Assembly (NCBI GenBank): GCA_964627755.1
Contig: CAZVIH010000062.1
Coordinates: forward strand, 1 to 59,878
DNA from: B10-G9 sp964627755
Lineage (GTDB): Bacteria > Chloroflexota > Anaerolineae > Anaerolineales > UBA11858
Length of the DNA stretch: 59,878 nucleotides
Direction of reading: 5' to 3'
This document shows positions 35,527 to 44,810 of the stretch, one piece after another. The translations under genes were made by a program, and so were the position numbers. The notes under the pieces are model-generated. The model did no database searches and had not been told where the DNA came from. It saw only the letters and a list, made by a program, of their open reading frames with translations. How positions within the stretch are numbered: position 1 is the first letter of the stretch; each line of letters begins with the position of its first letter.

Positions 35527-35994
35527 ATGAGCGAATATGAACCCTTTCCAGGTAGCGGCATCACCATCAAACCCGCTACCTGGCGTGACTTAAAAGACCT
35601 GTTTCAACTGGAGAAGATTTGTTTCCAGATGGATGCCTGGCCGTTACTGGATATTCTGGGAGTTCTGACCATCCCCCAGGTCATCCGGTTTAAAGCGGTA
35701 GATCAGGAAGAGCTGGTTGGTTTTATTGCCGTGGATCTTAGGCGTGCTCAGCAGACTGCCTGGATCGCCACCCTGGCTGTCCTGCCCGCTTATAGGAAAT
35801 CGGGCATCGGGTCCACCCTGATCAAGATTTGTGAGAGAGAAGTGAACCTGCCGAGGATTCGGTTAAGCGTTCGTCAATCCAATCAGCCCGCCATCCAGCT
35901 TTATCAAAAACACGGTTATCAGCAAATTGAAGTCTGGAAAAAATATTATAAAGGGGGAGATAACGCTCTTGTTTTTGAGAAAATTCTGAAGTAA
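35527..35994 (+). CDS. GNAT family acetyltransferase (RimI-like)
   Basis: 155 residues. The acetyl-CoA-binding motif A reads LAVLPAYRKSGIGSTLIK near residue 85, followed by the motif B region IRLSVRQSNQPAIQLYQKHGYQ near 115-137, as in RimI-type N-terminal or small-molecule acetyltransferases. The substrate is not known. It lies directly after the larger GNAT-like gene. No terminator is evident after the stop. Confidence 0.82.
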   Translation: MSEYEPFPGSGITIKPATWRDLKDLFQLEKICFQMDAWPLLDILGVLTIPQVIRFKAVDQEELVGFIAVDLRRAQQTAWIATLAVLPAYRKSGIGSTLIKICEREVNLPRIRLSVRQSNQPAIQLYQKHGYQQIEVWKKYYKGGDNALVFEKILK

Positions 35995-36105
35995 AAGGCA
36001 ATCTCACTCTTTCAAAATCAAGGATTCCTTTAAAAAATACGTTACATATTTAATATTTCATGATTAACGATAACCCTTAAGCCTACCAACTTTAAACGTT
36101 TATCC

Positions 36106-36111
36106 TATAAT
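36106..36111 (+). promoter_or_regulatory. TATAAT -10 box placed for a leaderless rnd mRNA
   Basis: A perfect TATAAT ends exactly 8 nt before the ATG at 36120, so transcription should begin within one to three bases of the start codon. No Shine-Dalgarno precedes the ATG and no good -35 is seen 17 nt upstream. The spacing equals that of the promoter at 1732-1737. Confidence 0.5.
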
Positions 36112-36119
36112 ATGTTCCT

Positions 36120-37262
36120 ATGTCATCACTCACAAATCGCTTACCAGCACCAAAATTCATAGACCAACAGCCGGTTTTTGAAGAACTGATGGGGCTCCTG
36201 CAAGACGAAAAAATTTTGGCAATCGATACCGAAGCCAATAGTTTGTTTGCTTACCAAGAACAGGTTTGCCTGATCCAGATCTCAACCAACAAAACTGATT
36301 ACATCATCGATCCTCTCTCGTTGGATGACCTGACTCCCCTCGGTCGAATATTTAGCAACCCAAAAGTTGAAAAGGTGTTTCATGCTTCGGAATATGATAT
36401 TTTGATCATGAATGATGATTTCAACTTTGAATTCAGTAATTTATTTGATACCATGCTGGCTGCCCAGATCCTGGGCAGGGAAAAATTAGGGCTGGATACC
36501 TTGATGGAGGAGATTGTTGGCGTCCAGGTAAATAAAAAATATCAACGGGCAAACTGGGGAAAACGTCCTTTGCCCGATGATATGCTCCAGTATGCCCAAA
36601 TGGATACCCATTATTTAATCAAAATTCGCCAGACGCTGGCTGAAGAACTGGAAAAGAAAGGTCTAAGCTCGATCGCCGCGGAGGATTTTAAACGTGCCTG
36701 TCAGGTTCAGCGCCAACCCAAAGAAGAGAACATTGCTGCCTGCTGGCGAATAAATGGCGCCCGAAAACTGCCCCCACAGAAAGCCGCTGTGCTCTCCATG
36801 TTATGTGAATACCGGGAAGTTGTTGCCCAAAAAAGAAACCTGCCCGTATTTAAAGTGCTCAGCGCCAAAACATTGCTAAAACTGGCCGAAGAATCACCTA
36901 CATCTGTAAACCAACTTATAAGATTGGATATTCCTGGCGGAAAAGCAATCCAGCGGCATGCAGAAGGATTGGTGCAAGCCATCCAGGCTGGTTTAAAATC
37001 AAAACCAGAAATTCCGCCTCGGAGAGAACGCCTGGATGACTCATACCTGGCCAGGGAAAAGGCTCTGCACTATTGGCGCAAGACCAAAGCCCGAAAGATG
37101 AATGTAAATTCCGCCGTTGTGCTTCCCCGGGAAATTATGTACAGCCTTATCTCCCATAACCCAAAAACCAGAGCCGAGCTGGCCAGCCTCTTGAAAGAGG
37201 TCCCCTGGCGACTGGAAAAATTCGGGGATGAAATTTTGTCTGTCCTAACCAAGACCAGCTAG
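36120..37262 (+). CDS. rnd: Ribonuclease D-like 3'-5' exonuclease
   Basis: 380 residues. The DEDD exonuclease domain has motif I LAIDTEANS near residue 34, motif II FHASEYDILIMNDD near 80-94 and motif III YAQMDTHYLIKI near 158-169. One HRDC domain follows (CEYREVVAQKRNLPVFKVLS, about 232-280), as in RNase D, which trims tRNA 3' ends. No ribosome site precedes the ATG; the promoter position suggests a leaderless message. It runs in the same direction as, and 12 nt from, the beta-CASP nuclease gene. Confidence 0.88.
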   Translation: MSSLTNRLPAPKFIDQQPVFEELMGLLQDEKILAIDTEANSLFAYQEQVCLIQISTNKTDYIIDPLSLDDLTPLGRIFSNPKVEKVFHASEYDILIMNDDFNFEFSNLFDTMLAAQILGREKLGLDTLMEEIVGVQVNKKYQRANWGKRPLPDDMLQYAQMDTHYLIKIRQTLAEELEKKGLSSIAAEDFKRACQVQRQPKEENIAACWRINGARKLPPQKAAVLSMLCEYREVVAQKRNLPVFKVLSAKTLLKLAEESPTSVNQLIRLDIPGGKAIQRHAEGLVQAIQAGLKSKPEIPPRRERLDDSYLAREKALHYWRKTKARKMNVNSAVVLPREIMYSLISHNPKTRAELASLLKEVPWRLEKFGDEILSVLTKTS

Positions 37263-37274
37263 TCCGGATGAAAT

Positions 37275-38672
37275 ATGAAAATATATTTTTATGGTGCCGC
37301 AAGAACCGTTACCGGTTCCATGTATCTTCTAGAGATAAATCAGCATAAGTTGCTGCTTGAGTGCGGTTTGTATCAGGGCAGGAGAAAAGAAAGTTTTCTA
37401 AGAAACCGTTCCTTTCCCTTTTCACCAGAGGAAATCGATGCTGTCATTCTCTCGCATGCCCATATTGATCACAGCGGCAATTTACCCAATCTTGTTAAAC
37501 AAGGCTACAAAGGACCGATCTACACCACACATGCGACAGCCCATCTGGATAATATCATGCTGCTGGATTCCGGTTATATTCATGAAAAAGATGCCGAATA
37601 TCTCAATAAAAGGCTGGAGAAACAAGGCAAACCGCTCATAGAACCGCTCTATACAAAAGAGGATGCCGCCCGGGTTGCGCCGTTATTCCATTGTCTGGAT
37701 TATGAGGAAAATTTCGAGCCTGTTCCTGGAATCAAGGCTCATCTGGTGGATGCTGGCCATATCCTGGGATCGTCCTCTGTTGTCCTTGACCTGCAAGAAG
37801 GCGGAAAATCCAGGAGGCTGTGGTTTTCAGGAGATATTGGCCGACCCGGATTGCTGCTCATCAAGGACCCGGTCCTGCCCCAGGCAGCTGATTACCTGAT
37901 CATGGAATCTACTTATGGGGATACAAAAAAGAGAGATCCAGAAACCGCTTTCCTGGAATTAAAAGACGTGATTCAAAGAACTATTAAAAGAAAAGGACGA
38001 GTGATCATTCCTGCTTTTGCGGTCGGCAGGACCCAGGAACTTGTTTTTGGATTGCACAAAATGATAGAAAATGGCGATATCCCGGAGATACCTGTCTTTG
38101 TGGACAGCCCTTTGGCCATTCGTGCCTCACAAGTTTTCAGGGAACATCCGGAATGTTTTGATGAGGAAACCAGACAGTTTGTCGCGGATAATAAACACCA
38201 CGCGGCATTGGGGTTTGACCGTTTGAAATATACGCTGTCCGTGGAAGAGTCAAAGTCCATAAACTTTGCCAAACCTCCCTTTGTGGTCATCTCGGCCTCG
38301 GGTATGGCGGAAACAGGACGTATTCTGCATCATTTGAAAAACCATATTGAAGATTCCCGCAATACAATTCTGATCGTCTCCTGGCAGGCTCCCCACACCC
38401 TGGGCCGGCGCCTTGCCGATCAGGAAAAAGACATAAAGATCTTTGGTAAGAAATATTTCCGGCGTGCCGAAGTAGTCACGATCAACGGATTCTCCGCCCA
38501 TGCCGGCCAGGATGGGCTGCTGGCTTACGCCAACGCAACCAGGGATACTCTCAAAAAAGTGTTTTTAGTACACGGTGAGCCGCGCGGCGCTGAGCCTCTA
38601 ATGGAAAAACTTAAAGGTGCAGGAATCTCTGAAATTTATTATCCAGAAAGCAGTTCAGTATTTGAATTATAG
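37275..38672 (+). CDS. Beta-CASP MBL-fold ribonuclease (CPSF-73-like)
   Basis: 465 residues. MBL motif 2 is LSHAHIDHSGNLP near residue 55. Later metal ligands are in VDAGHILGSSSV (~158), WFSGDIGRPG (~187) and VVTINGFSAHAGQDGL near the C terminus. The beta-CASP insert has motifs A-C including IIPAFAVGRTQEL and SASGMAETGRILHHL. This is the YSH1/CPSF73-like bacterial and archaeal group, distinct from RNase J, and is expected to cut or trim RNA. It likely forms a two-gene unit with rnd. Its end is 10 nt from the convergent DUF89 gene. Confidence 0.88.
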   Translation: MKIYFYGAARTVTGSMYLLEINQHKLLLECGLYQGRRKESFLRNRSFPFSPEEIDAVILSHAHIDHSGNLPNLVKQGYKGPIYTTHATAHLDNIMLLDSGYIHEKDAEYLNKRLEKQGKPLIEPLYTKEDAARVAPLFHCLDYEENFEPVPGIKAHLVDAGHILGSSSVVLDLQEGGKSRRLWFSGDIGRPGLLLIKDPVLPQAADYLIMESTYGDTKKRDPETAFLELKDVIQRTIKRKGRVIIPAFAVGRTQELVFGLHKMIENGDIPEIPVFVDSPLAIRASQVFREHPECFDEETRQFVADNKHHAALGFDRLKYTLSVEESKSINFAKPPFVVISASGMAETGRILHHLKNHIEDSRNTILIVSWQAPHTLGRRLADQEKDIKIFGKKYFRRAEVVTINGFSAHAGQDGLLAYANATRDTLKKVFLVHGEPRGAEPLMEKLKGAGISEIYYPESSSVFEL

Positions 38673-38682
38673 AGGGTTCAGT

Positions 38683-39528
38683 TCAGGGGTTGCCCTGTTT
38701 AAACACCAAGCTACCCAGGGGAGCATCCAGACGGCGGCTTAGAACAGGACATTTGGTACGAAGTAGGAAAAAGACCTTCTCACCCTTTTCGTCCATGGTT
38801 TCATAATTGGCCTGTCCTTTTGACAGAACCAGGGGTGAATCCTCAAATAGCTGCTGAAATTTCTCTGAGGTTTGTAACAGAACTGTTCCGGGAGCCCAGG
38901 ATCCAGTCTCTACCACATCCGCAACCTGGTCAATACCCGCTGCCAAGGCATCCTCGAAGGTTGCATCGGTCAATATTGGACCACTTTTAACAACATAGAT
39001 CACTGGGATATCCAGGGTTTCGATGAAAACTCGGTCAAAAATCGTTTCGCCAACATTATCAGCCAGGTATAACAAATAGGGTGATGCAATTAATCGCTGT
39101 CGGAAAACCTCAAGTCCCCCCCCTTCTAACTTCTGATTAATAGTAACCATTACTTCTTCCCAAAGGTCATAATCACTGGCATGAATAAAATCGATGATAT
39201 TGCCGGCAGCACTAATCTTTAGCCCTTGCTCCAGAAGATCGGCCTCTTGCCTGACCAGGTATCTCAGGTCGTCCAGGTATCTTAAGGCATCTTGATAACC
39301 AGCTTCTTTTGCATCTCTGTAAAGATCGCTAACACCTAGTGATTCCCTGATGATTTTATTCATTTTTCCCGAGATTTCAGGCGGGCAGAGACGGTCATCC
39401 GCCTTTTCCAGCTCATGAAGAACTTTTCTGAGGGTCGAAAAATGAATTCCAGGATCATTTTCATTTAACGTAATGGCTGTGACTGCCTGCTTTAACATGC
39501 AAGTGTAACATTCAGGATAGAACTTCAT
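38683..39528 (-). CDS. DUF89 damage-control phosphatase (ARMT1-like)
   Basis: 281 residues. The N-terminal MKFYPECYTCMLKQAV has the CxxC pair of subfamily I. The phosphatase site has LADNVGETIFDRVF near residue 152 and VKSGPILTDATFEDA near 178, followed by LSKGQANYET near 238. These metal-dependent phosphatases remove damaged or over-accumulated sugar and cofactor phosphates. Here the gene is the last of an eight-gene run starting at the UlaE-like epimerase and follows the Enzyme I gene by 7 nt. A job clearing phosphorylated intermediates made by the PTS and lower pathway is a reasonable inference. Confidence 0.85.
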   Translation of the reverse strand: MKFYPECYTCMLKQAVTAITLNENDPGIHFSTLRKVLHELEKADDRLCPPEISGKMNKIIRESLGVSDLYRDAKEAGYQDALRYLDDLRYLVRQEADLLEQGLKISAAGNIIDFIHASDYDLWEEVMVTINQKLEGGGLEVFRQRLIASPYLLYLADNVGETIFDRVFIETLDIPVIYVVKSGPILTDATFEDALAAGIDQVADVVETGSWAPGTVLLQTSEKFQQLFEDSPLVLSKGQANYETMDEKGEKVFFLLRTKCPVLSRRLDAPLGSLVFKQGNP

Positions 39529-39535
39529 TTGGTAT

Positions 39536-41266
39536 TTACCCCCTGTTTACTTCTGGAACAACTTCCTGAATGTACTTTCGGATTTCCTGATCTCCCTTCA
39601 GGGTTAAGGCAATTTCTGCCACCTGCCGGGACTGTTCAAGCGAGATAGAACTGATCAACCTCTTGGCAAATGGAATAGCCGGTGGATTCATACTGAACTC
39701 ATCCAAACCCAAGCCCAACAGGATAGGGATCGCCAGCAATTCTCCTGCCATTTCACCACACAACCCCACCCATTTTCCTTTGGTATGGGCTGAATCAATG
39801 ACATTTTTAATCAGCCGAAATACTGCCGGTTGGAAACCAGAGGCCAACGGGGCAACCTGGGCGTTAGTTCTGTCCGCTGCCATTGTATATTGGCTGAGAT
39901 CGTTGGTGCCGATGGAAAAGAAATCCACTACATCGGCCAATTGGTCTGCCAGTATTGCCGCAGATGGAATCTCGATCATAATCCCCACGTCCATCTCTTC
40001 TGCCACGTCCTGGCCTTCAGCTCTCAATTCTTCCTTGCATTCCTCGAATAATTCCCGGATGCACTCCACATCACTCACTGTCGCAACCATGGGGAACATC
40101 AATTTTAAGTTATTCCCGTATCCTGCCCTCAGGGCAGCTCTCAGCTGCGGCTTAAATATCTCTGGACGAGATAAACAAAGTCTGATAGCCCTTACTCCCA
40201 GGAAGGGATTATTTTCTGGCGGCATATCAATATATGGAATATCCTTATCTCCCCCGATATCAAGTGTTCTCAATATTACAGGACGATCACCAAAAGCATC
40301 AGCAATAGTTTTATAACTTTGGTATTGTTCTTCTTCAGTGGGTAAGCTGGATCGTTCGAGATAAAGGAACTCAGAGCGCAGCAATCCAACACCTTCTGCA
40401 CCCGAGAGCAGCGCTGGCTGAACATCATCCACACTGCCAATATTGGCCACGATCTCAACTTGGTGTCCGTCAGTAGTTATCGCAGGTTGATGACTGATCG
40501 CTTCAGCTTCAGCCTGAAGTTCAAGGAATCTTTTCTGGCGTTCCCTGAAATTATTCAGGGACTGTTTATCCGGGTCGACGATAATCTCACCAGCATCACC
40601 ATCAACAACGAGGCTGTCGCCGGTTTTGATCTTGCTCAGTGGTTCACCGGCACCGACCACAGCCGGGATGCCTAACCCTCTAGCCAATATGGCTGTATGG
40701 GAAGTTGCCCCTCCCACTTCAGTACAGAATCCCAGAACAAGGTCTTTGTTCAGCAAGACTGTATCCGAGGGGGTCAGATCCTGAGCTGTGATGATCGAAG
40801 GAGTCCTTAATCCATCCGCGGGGGAATCCTTTAAACCCAATAGATTTCTAAGGCATCGGGAAGAAACATCCCTGATATCCGCTGCTCGGGCGCTGAGATA
40901 TTCGTCATCTATCGCTTCCAACTGCTGGGCATAACTTTCCGAACTTTCAAATAAAGCGGTCTCAATGTTGATCAATTCTGTTTTCACCCGGTATTTAACA
41001 GTATTGATCAATTCCGGGTCTTGGAGCATTAATTTCTGGGCTGCGAATATTCCGGCCGCCTCTTCTCCCAATTCCTCCTGGGCTTTTAAAAATGCTTTGT
41101 CCAGTTGCTGCAGGGTGGCTTCCTGAGCTTCAACAAATCGTTTCCATTCTCCCTCAGGATCGTCAATATTACATGGTTCGATCACGATCTCGATCCTGGT
41201 AAAAACAAAAGCTGGGCCAATCGCTATGCCATACGAAGCTGGAATACCAGATATCGTTTTCATCAA
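39536..41266 (-). CDS. ptsI: PTS Enzyme I (phosphoenolpyruvate-protein phosphotransferase)
   Basis: 576 residues, the full length for Enzyme I. It takes phosphate from phosphoenolpyruvate and passes it to HPr. The active histidine lies in GGATSHTAILARGLGIPAVV near residue 190. The PEP-binding signature includes GVGLLRSEFLYLERSSLPTEE near 290, LDIGGDKDIPY near 330 and the C-terminal GLCGEMAGE near 500. Its ATG overlaps the end of the HPr gene by 4 nt. Being encoded with HPr inside the catabolic operon instead of a separate general pts operon is notable. Confidence 0.96.
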   Translation of the reverse strand: MMKTISGIPASYGIAIGPAFVFTRIEIVIEPCNIDDPEGEWKRFVEAQEATLQQLDKAFLKAQEELGEEAAGIFAAQKLMLQDPELINTVKYRVKTELINIETALFESSESYAQQLEAIDDEYLSARAADIRDVSSRCLRNLLGLKDSPADGLRTPSIITAQDLTPSDTVLLNKDLVLGFCTEVGGATSHTAILARGLGIPAVVGAGEPLSKIKTGDSLVVDGDAGEIIVDPDKQSLNNFRERQKRFLELQAEAEAISHQPAITTDGHQVEIVANIGSVDDVQPALLSGAEGVGLLRSEFLYLERSSLPTEEEQYQSYKTIADAFGDRPVILRTLDIGGDKDIPYIDMPPENNPFLGVRAIRLCLSRPEIFKPQLRAALRAGYGNNLKLMFPMVATVSDVECIRELFEECKEELRAEGQDVAEEMDVGIMIEIPSAAILADQLADVVDFFSIGTNDLSQYTMAADRTNAQVAPLASGFQPAVFRLIKNVIDSAHTKGKWVGLCGEMAGELLAIPILLGLGLDEFSMNPPAIPFAKRLISSISLEQSRQVAEIALTLKGDQEIRKYIQEVVPEVNRG

Positions 41267-41529
41267 TCCTCGCCAAAATTATTCGTCACCAATTCTTCAA
41301 GGGCAGATAAGGCATCTTCTGCATCATCTCCTTCTGCTTTAACAACGATCTCTGAACCTTGGTGAGCGCCAAGTGTAAGTACCGCCAAGATGCTCTTGGC
41401 ATTTACTGTCTTGTCCCCGTGAGTAACTTCAATATCACTTGAAAACTCTGCAGCAGTTTTTACGAATATCGATGCCGGTCGAGCGTGCAGCCCGACCTTA
41501 TGGGTTATGGTTAATTTAATTTCTGGCAT
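41263..41529 (-). CDS. ptsH: HPr phosphocarrier protein
   Basis: 88 residues. The phosphorylated histidine is H15 in KVGLHARPASIFV. Serine 46 is present in NAKSILAVLTLG, the context used by HPr kinase in Gram-positive-type bacteria. Regulatory Ser phosphorylation is therefore possible, although no hprK is in the window. It accepts phosphate from Enzyme I and donates it to the EIIA at 50191. It overlaps ptsI by 4 nt and follows the E2 gene by 12 nt. Confidence 0.96.
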   Translation of the reverse strand: MPEIKLTITHKVGLHARPASIFVKTAAEFSSDIEVTHGDKTVNAKSILAVLTLGAHQGSEIVVKAEGDDAEDALSALEELVTNNFGED

Positions 41530-41541
41530 ACACGCTCCTAG

Positions 41542-42855
41542 TTAATAGTTCATCAGGATTGGATTCTCTAAAGTAGTTTTTAAATCTGCAATAAAACGAG
41601 CCGCCACAGCACCGTCAACAATTCGATGATCAGCAGATAACGTGATCCTCATCATTGGTCTGACTGCGATAGCTCCATTCTCCAATGCAACAACTTCCTG
41701 GGTGGTGGCACCAATGGCCAGGATTCCTGCTTCTGGTGGATTGATGATGGCATTAAACTGCTCAATGCCAAACGGCCCCAGGTTGGTGATTGTAAAGGTT
41801 CCACCCCTGACATCCGCGCTTGTGAGCGTTTCCTCTCTTGCGCGAGTAACCAGGTCGGTGGTCTCAAAGGCAATATTACTGATCCCTTTCAGGTTGGCAT
41901 TCTTCACTACTGGGACAATCAAACCTTTATCCAGGGCAACAGCTACACCAATATTGATATCCTGATGCAGAATAATTGTATCCTCTATCAAAGAGCTGTT
42001 AATCATGGGGTGGTCAGCAATCACCATCGCCACTAACTTAACCAGTACGGCAGTTACAGAGATTTTTTCATCACCGCGCTCCAGTGCTAAATCATTATAA
42101 TCCGCCCGGACCTTGATGAAATTTGTCATATCCACGCTGGCTGTGAATTGGACATGCGGGATGGATTGATAACTAGCAGTCAGCCGCTCAGCAATCGTAC
42201 GACGCATGCCAATCAGTGGAATTTTTTCTCCCCCCAGTACTGGGCTGATTGCAGGGGCGGCTGCCCGGGGTTGGAAGTTCTCCACATCACTGGTCTGAAT
42301 CCGCCCTCCAGGTCCACTTCCCTTGATCTGGCCCAGATCCACACCTCTTAGTCTGGCTGTCCTCCGAGCCGACGGAGTAGCAACGATATCTCCACTGGTC
42401 ACGGGCCCGGCAGGCGCAAGGACAGATTGAACATCATCTTTGGTAACCTTACCACCCTTGCCAGATGGTGTCACCCGGGATAAATCCACACCATGGGTTT
42501 CGGCCATTTTCCTGGCGAGTGGTGTTGCCTGAATTTCAGCATCTTTTGTTTTTTCAGCAGATACAACCTCTGATTCGGAAGCTGCAGGTGTTGGTACACT
42601 AGCCGGTAGCTCTTCCCCTTCTTCAAGAATATAGGCAATTACTGTTCCAATCGGGATCACATCTCCAGGATGAGCTGAAATCCCAGTCAGGATGCCAGTT
42701 CCGGGCGCTTCAACGTCTATGGCAATTTTATCTGTTTCGATCACCAGTATAGTTTCACCCTCTGTTACTTGCTGTCCGTCGGTTTTTACCCACTCTACGA
42801 CAGTACCAGTTTCCTGGTCCATGTCCACTTTGGGCATGATCATTTCAATGGCCAT
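41542..42855 (-). CDS. 2-oxo acid dehydrogenase E2 (dihydrolipoyl acyltransferase) with two E3-binding domains
   Basis: 437 residues. The lipoyl domain (residues 1-78) carries the lipoylated lysine K43 in ETDKIAID. Two peripheral subunit-binding domains follow instead of the usual one: ATPLARKMAETHGVDLSRV (about 113-148) and ATPSARRTARLRGVDLGQI (about 160-195). The C-terminal catalytic core includes the active-site histidine in LSADHRIVDGAVAARF near 405. With E1-alpha and E1-beta just upstream it forms a pyruvate- or acetoin-type complex; substrate cannot be fixed. The gene starts 1 nt after the E1-beta stop. E3 is probably LpdA at 54234. Confidence 0.93.
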   Translation of the reverse strand: MAIEMIMPKVDMDQETGTVVEWVKTDGQQVTEGETILVIETDKIAIDVEAPGTGILTGISAHPGDVIPIGTVIAYILEEGEELPASVPTPAASESEVVSAEKTKDAEIQATPLARKMAETHGVDLSRVTPSGKGGKVTKDDVQSVLAPAGPVTSGDIVATPSARRTARLRGVDLGQIKGSGPGGRIQTSDVENFQPRAAAPAISPVLGGEKIPLIGMRRTIAERLTASYQSIPHVQFTASVDMTNFIKVRADYNDLALERGDEKISVTAVLVKLVAMVIADHPMINSSLIEDTIILHQDINIGVAVALDKGLIVPVVKNANLKGISNIAFETTDLVTRAREETLTSADVRGGTFTITNLGPFGIEQFNAIINPPEAGILAIGATTQEVVALENGAIAVRPMMRITLSADHRIVDGAVAARFIADLKTTLENPILMNY

Positions 42856-42856
42856 A

Positions 42857-43843
42857 TTACACCTTTAGGGTTGCCAGTTCCCTGGCTTTTTCAATTATGT
42901 CCTCCACCTGCGGAACGGACGCTTTTTCCAACTCGCGGTTATATGGGATAGGGACTTCCCGACCCGCCAGTCGGATGATTGGCGCTTCCAGGTATCCAAA
43001 AGCCTCACTCTCTGCAATCACGCCAGCGAGCTCTCCGCCAAATCCTCCTGTTTTTACCGCTTCATGAACTATCAGCACTTTGCCGGTCTTTTTTACAGAA
43101 TTGACAATTGTTTCTGTATCAAGGGGCCTTAAGGTACGGGGATCCACAACCTCAATATCAAGGCCTTCTTTAATCAGCTCTTCCGCTGCTTGCAGGGATT
43201 TCTGTACCATTATCCCTGTTGCGATGATAGACAGATCCTTGCCTGCTCTTTTGATATCGGCTTTTCCAAGCGGGATTTCATAGAGCCCTTCAGGAACTTC
43301 TCCTTTCGTCTTATATAATAATTTATGTTCAATAAATACGATTGGGTTATCATCTCGAATGGAAGAAATTAACAAACCCTTCACGTCATAGGGAGTTGTG
43401 GGCATAACAACCTTTAAACCCGGCACATGGACAAACCAGTTTTCAAAACTCTGGGAATGATGCTCTGCAGCTCCAGTACCCGACCCAGCAGGAGTTCTTA
43501 AAACCATGGGAACAGTGGATTGTCCGCCAAACATAAACCTCAGTTTCGCAGCCTGGTTAACCAGTTGTTCTGATGCGAGGGTGGTGAAATCCATAAACAT
43601 GATCTCTGCGATCGGGCGCATGCCTATCAGGGCTGCACCGGTGGCGGCTCCAGTTAATGCCAATTCTGTGATTGGTGTATCCAAAATCCGCTCAGGGCCA
43701 AATTTTTCCAACATGCCGTAGGTTACCTGGAAAGCCCCACCATATTCTCCGATGTCCTCTCCAATCAGGAAAACCCGGGAATCCCGTTCCATTTCCTGGG
43801 TCATTGCTTCACGTATAGCTTCTAAATAAGTAATTTCTCTCAT
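42857..43843 (-). CDS. 2-oxo acid (pyruvate/acetoin) dehydrogenase E1 beta subunit
   Basis: 328 residues. Transketolase-like pyrimidine-binding domain with REITYLEAIREAMTQEMERD at the N terminus, GEDIGEYGGAFQVT near residue 28, and the C-terminal domain with VLIVHEAVKTGGFGGEL near 240. It pairs with E1-alpha to make the thiamine-diphosphate decarboxylase that loads acyl groups on E2 lipoate. Its start overlaps the E1-alpha stop by 4 nt, indicating coupled translation. Pyruvate and acetoin types are hard to tell apart by eye. Confidence 0.93.
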   Translation of the reverse strand: MREITYLEAIREAMTQEMERDSRVFLIGEDIGEYGGAFQVTYGMLEKFGPERILDTPITELALTGAATGAALIGMRPIAEIMFMDFTTLASEQLVNQAAKLRFMFGGQSTVPMVLRTPAGSGTGAAEHHSQSFENWFVHVPGLKVVMPTTPYDVKGLLISSIRDDNPIVFIEHKLLYKTKGEVPEGLYEIPLGKADIKRAGKDLSIIATGIMVQKSLQAAEELIKEGLDIEVVDPRTLRPLDTETIVNSVKKTGKVLIVHEAVKTGGFGGELAGVIAESEAFGYLEAPIIRLAGREVPIPYNRELEKASVPQVEDIIEKARELATLKV

Positions 43844-44805
43844 GGCGCGTAAACCCCTTCTTCCAATGTCTCAACCTTAGGATCTGGACTGGATTCAGCA
43901 AATACTCGGGCAGCCTCAATATCAGCATATCCTTTCTCTTTGATCTCGTCAGCTTCCTTTTCAGTCAGTATTTTTTTACTAAGACAGTAGTTCCGGAATT
44001 TTAGAATGGGATCCTTCTTCTTCCATTCCTCGATTTCTTCGGCAGTGCGATAACGATTGCGATCGCTTTTGGAATGACCTCGCCAGCGGTAGGTATCATT
44101 GACGATCAGGGAGGGGCCTCCGCCTTCGCGAGCTCGTTTTACTGCCGCTTCTACTGCTGATTGAACCTCAAGCAGGTCGTTGCCGTCTGTTGAACAACTT
44201 TCTGCCATCCCGTAGATCACTCCGTGGGCTGCAATCTTTTTACTGGTTGTCCAATCACTGGCGGAAAAAGACATCGCATACTGATTATTTTCGCATATAA
44301 AGACCACTGGGACCTGGTAAAGCACTGCCAGGATCATGGATTCATGAAATGCACCGGTTGAGGCAGCACCGTCGCCAAAAAAGGCCAGCAGTACCCGGTT
44401 TTCTTTTTGCATTTTCAGTCCAATGCCAACCCCTACCGCCAGTGGAATACCACCGCCAACAACACCGTTGGCGCCCAGGTTTCCTCCCTTTACATCCGCG
44501 ATGTGCATGGATCCACCACGTCCCCGGCAGTATCCATTTTCTTTACCGTAAAATTCGGCCATCATCAAATTCAGATCAGCGCCCTTGGATATACACAGAC
44601 CGTGGCCACGATGATGTCCGATGATATAGTCTGTAGGCTCCAGGGTGCTGATGGAACCGACTGCAGATGCTTCCTGTCCAATAGACAAGTGCATCGTGCC
44701 GTGGATTTTACCAGCCATATAGGATTTTTCTGCCTGTTCCTCAAAGGCGCGGATCTGGTACATTTGCAGCAAATATTTCTCTGCATTTTCCTTCACTAAT
44801 TTCAT
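43840..44805 (-). CDS. 2-oxo acid (pyruvate/acetoin) dehydrogenase E1 alpha subunit
   Basis: 321 residues. The thiamine diphosphate motif GDGAASTGAFHESMILAVLYQ ... NNQYAMS lies near residues 143-177 (GDG-x-NN). The N-terminal YQIRAFEEQAEKSYMAGKIHG and HRGHGLCISKG are typical. The phosphorylation-loop region has YRWRGHSKSDRNRYR. It oxidatively decarboxylates pyruvate or a related 2-oxo acid with the beta subunit. GGAGG lies 8 nt upstream. It follows the UlaD-like gene by 5 nt, so the complex is made together with the sugar-phosphate enzymes. Confidence 0.93.
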   Translation of the reverse strand: MKLVKENAEKYLLQMYQIRAFEEQAEKSYMAGKIHGTMHLSIGQEASAVGSISTLEPTDYIIGHHRGHGLCISKGADLNLMMAEFYGKENGYCRGRGGSMHIADVKGGNLGANGVVGGGIPLAVGVGIGLKMQKENRVLLAFFGDGAASTGAFHESMILAVLYQVPVVFICENNQYAMSFSASDWTTSKKIAAHGVIYGMAESCSTDGNDLLEVQSAVEAAVKRAREGGGPSLIVNDTYRWRGHSKSDRNRYRTAEEIEEWKKKDPILKFRNYCLSKKILTEKEADEIKEKGYADIEAARVFAESSPDPKVETLEEGVYAP

Positions 44806-44810
44806 ATTTT

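Noticed and set aside
39663..40316. Plus-strand open frame opposite ptsI (217 codons)
   Set aside because: Antisense to a conserved Enzyme I with no ribosome site or recognisable motif.
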